A DNA stretch of 64,000 bases. It comes from Pantoea sp. (GTDB lineage Bacteria > Pseudomonadota > Gammaproteobacteria > Enterobacterales > Enterobacteriaceae). Made by a program: the position numbers and the translations under genes. Location: assembly GCF_028283705.1 (NCBI RefSeq), contig NZ_JAPWKD010000014.1, positions 124,001-188,000 of the forward strand, in the 5' to 3' direction. The notes below the pieces were generated by a model. That model saw nothing but the letters and a program-made list of their open reading frames with translations. It was not told the origin of the DNA and did not search any database. Every line of letters starts with the position of its first letter. Position 1 is the stretch's first letter. Shown piece after piece: positions 62,855-64,000 of this stretch.

Positions 62855-63474
62855 GCGAACATGACAAAGCCGTGCTTGCCAAAATAGCGCAGTTGCCGGA
62901 TGACCTTTTCGGTAAATGTGAACGGCAAGTGGACAAAGGCACGAAAACCTATCGCCTTCAGCGCGAATCCCATGGTGGAAATAGCGTCTTTTTCAATCAG
63001 GATGGCGAGGACTGTCGTTACAATCTGGTGGATGGAACAACAACAGGCGCGATGTACCTTGCCGAATCCCCTGAGACAGCCTTAAAAGAAGTATTCCAGA
63101 ACAAAAAGGGCCTTAAAGAGTCAGACCTCGATGATTATTTTATGGGGGTTATCGTGCTGGAAAAAGACATGAAGGTGTTGCAGATTCAGGAGCTGATTAA
63201 AGGTTCCCGGCTGACCCTGAATGATGTCACGACGTCAACGCGTGCGGTCACCCAGCAACTTGCGCGGAGAGTACATAAAGCAGGGTTTGATGGCATGTAT
63301 TATCCGTCGAACGTCACCGGCGAGGAGTGTCTGGTGCTCTGGCACCACAAACCTGCAGGAGAAGGGGTTGCCACCACACTTGAGCAAACCTGTCTGAGCG
63401 ACTATGAGCTGGAGGGCAGGGAAACGGCTGACATCCTTGTCAATGACCTGGGCATTTCCGTCGAGGAAGGATAA
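62851..63474 (+). CDS. RES-domain toxin-like protein
   Basis: A 207-residue RES-domain protein: KTYRLQRESHGGNSVFFNQD supplies the conserved Arg region, GAMYLAESPETALKEVFQNK the Glu/Ser motif and GFDGMYYPSNVTGEECLVLW the C-terminal block. RES toxins of the MbcT/ParT type degrade NAD+ or ADP-ribosylate a metabolic enzyme. Normally the antitoxin is directly upstream in the same direction; here only a 24-codon frame precedes it and an antitoxin-like gene is convergent, 6 bp after the stop. Confidence 0.75.
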   Translation: MSEHDKAVLAKIAQLPDDLFGKCERQVDKGTKTYRLQRESHGGNSVFFNQDGEDCRYNLVDGTTTGAMYLAESPETALKEVFQNKKGLKESDLDDYFMGVIVLEKDMKVLQIQELIKGSRLTLNDVTTSTRAVTQQLARRVHKAGFDGMYYPSNVTGEECLVLWHHKPAGEGVATTLEQTCLSDYELEGRETADILVNDLGISVEEG

Positions 63475-63480
63475 GCGTTA

Positions 63481-64000
63481 TCAGGCCGGATCCTGTGAGC
63501 CAAAAAGCCTTGCCAGACGGTGCAGCTCTTCCATCACCATCGGGGCGGGATTGCTTTTCAGCACTTCAGCAACGGTGAAAGGTTTTCCGTTAGATGGATA
63601 ACCGTCCAGCACCGTATTACGCTCTTCCATAAAGAAAGAATACTGCATACGGTCGCTGAATTTTCCTAAGTGCGCCAGCAACTCTTTCACGCCTTTGAGG
63701 ACACCGTCTTCTGAGATTTTTTCGTCATCGGTAAACTGAAAAACGGGATAGTAAAATTCCCCATCCAGATCGATGGCGAGCAGCCTGCCATTTTTTCTCC
63801 AGGTATTCACCGTGGTTTTGGTTTTACCGAGGGTCGTGGCCGCCTCTGCTGTTGACAGCACACCGCCGTCAGCCGCAAGGGTCTGAGTGAACATGATCTT
63901 GCTTTTCAACCGTCGCTGGAGGCGCTTTTTCTCTTTGGTCTGACTCTGGATCGCAAGTTCGGTACTGTATTGCGCAATCAGGTTGAAGGCGAAAACCAGG
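63481..64000 (-). CDS. HTH / MbcA-ParS-like antitoxin protein (5' end outside window)
   Basis: The frame is open to the window edge; about 172 residues are visible. A short charged stretch (QTKEKKRLQRRLKSK) precedes an HTH (GGVLSTAEAATTLGKTKTTV, then NTWRKNGRLLAIDLDGEFYY) and a C-terminal helical domain (GVLKGVKELLAHLGKFSDRM, then PAPMVMEELHRLARLF) like the toxin-binding domain of RES antitoxins. The TTG at 63909 is not a real start since the frame continues upstream. It is convergent with the RES gene, unusual for a toxin-antitoxin pair. Confidence 0.55.
   Translation of the reverse strand, partial: LVFAFNLIAQYSTELAIQSQTKEKKRLQRRLKSKIMFTQTLAADGGVLSTAEAATTLGKTKTTVNTWRKNGRLLAIDLDGEFYYPVFQFTDDEKISEDGVLKGVKELLAHLGKFSDRMQYSFFMEERNTVLDGYPSNGKPFTVAEVLKSNPAPMVMEELHRLARLFGSQDPA

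Overview
The window reads as DNA of an enterobacterial diazotroph. Gene content (ArsRBC/ArsH, Fsr, AlaE-like, YciI, BhsA/McbA-type small proteins, an H-NS paralogue) and the moderate G+C are enterobacterial. The central landmark is a complete structural operon for the iron-only (Fe-only) alternative nitrogenase, anfHDGK, with accessory genes and its activator anfA. Among Enterobacteriaceae this suggests a Kosakonia-like plant-associated nitrogen fixer; that assignment is inference from general knowledge. Chromosome or large plasmid cannot be decided from the window.

Layout. 1-6.8 kb: redox and stress genes (SDR, two aldo/keto reductases, YciI, flavodoxin-fold quinone reductase) between LysR regulators, with remnants of a cupin gene and a DJ-1/PfpI gene. 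6.8-9.1 kb: three DUF1471 (BhsA/McbA-like) paralogues and a P-loop kinase-like ATPase. 9.1-11.8 kb: Rrf2 regulator with two matching palindromic sites, a small membrane protein, TetR and an alpha/beta hydrolase. 12.1-19.8 kb: the anf cluster, anfH-anfD-anfG-anfK, then a HEPN-like gene, a PNPOx-fold (NimA/Anf3-like) gene and anfO, then anfA. anfH and anfA each have a recognisable -24/-12 sigma-54 promoter; anfA also has a NifA-type TGT-N10-ACA site and a perfect IHF match, which suggests a hierarchy NifA (or another enhancer-binding protein) -> AnfA -> anfHDGK. 20-21.7 kb: azlCD remnants, an alpha/beta hydrolase, an H-NS paralogue. 22-32.6 kb: old yellow enzyme, SDR, enoyl-CoA hydratase-like, GST, LysR, DapD-like acyltransferase, AraC/Fsr divergent pair, amidotransferase, an ACT/ArsR-type pair, then a G+C-rich unexplained patch with a 13-G tract. 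32.7-42.3 kb: RibD-like deaminase, hydrolases, metallophosphoesterase, arsRBC/arsH with two operator-like palindromes, AlaE-like exporter, two GNATs and a PLP-dependent dehydratase.

42.5-48 kb looks like an acquired, G+C-richer block (esterase, GlxA-type regulator, LysR, a frameshifted SDR and an intact SDR) ending in IS481- and IS3-family transposase fragments. 48-50 kb is an AbiE type IV toxin-antitoxin pair with palindromic operators. 50-58.8 kb holds a decayed LysR gene, secreted VOC and NTF2-like proteins, SDR, a chloroperoxidase-like hydrolase, DUF305 and beta-propeller secreted proteins, a fourth (broken) DUF1471 gene, and an amidase divergent from a TetR with paired operators. 59.5-62.2 kb is an old yellow enzyme / NAD(P)-binding protein / TetR group. 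The window ends with a RES-domain toxin convergent with a cut-off antitoxin-like gene.

Taken together: a nitrogen-fixation unit embedded in a redox/electrophile-detoxification accessory region, with several toxin-antitoxin modules and many gene remnants that show repeated gain and decay.
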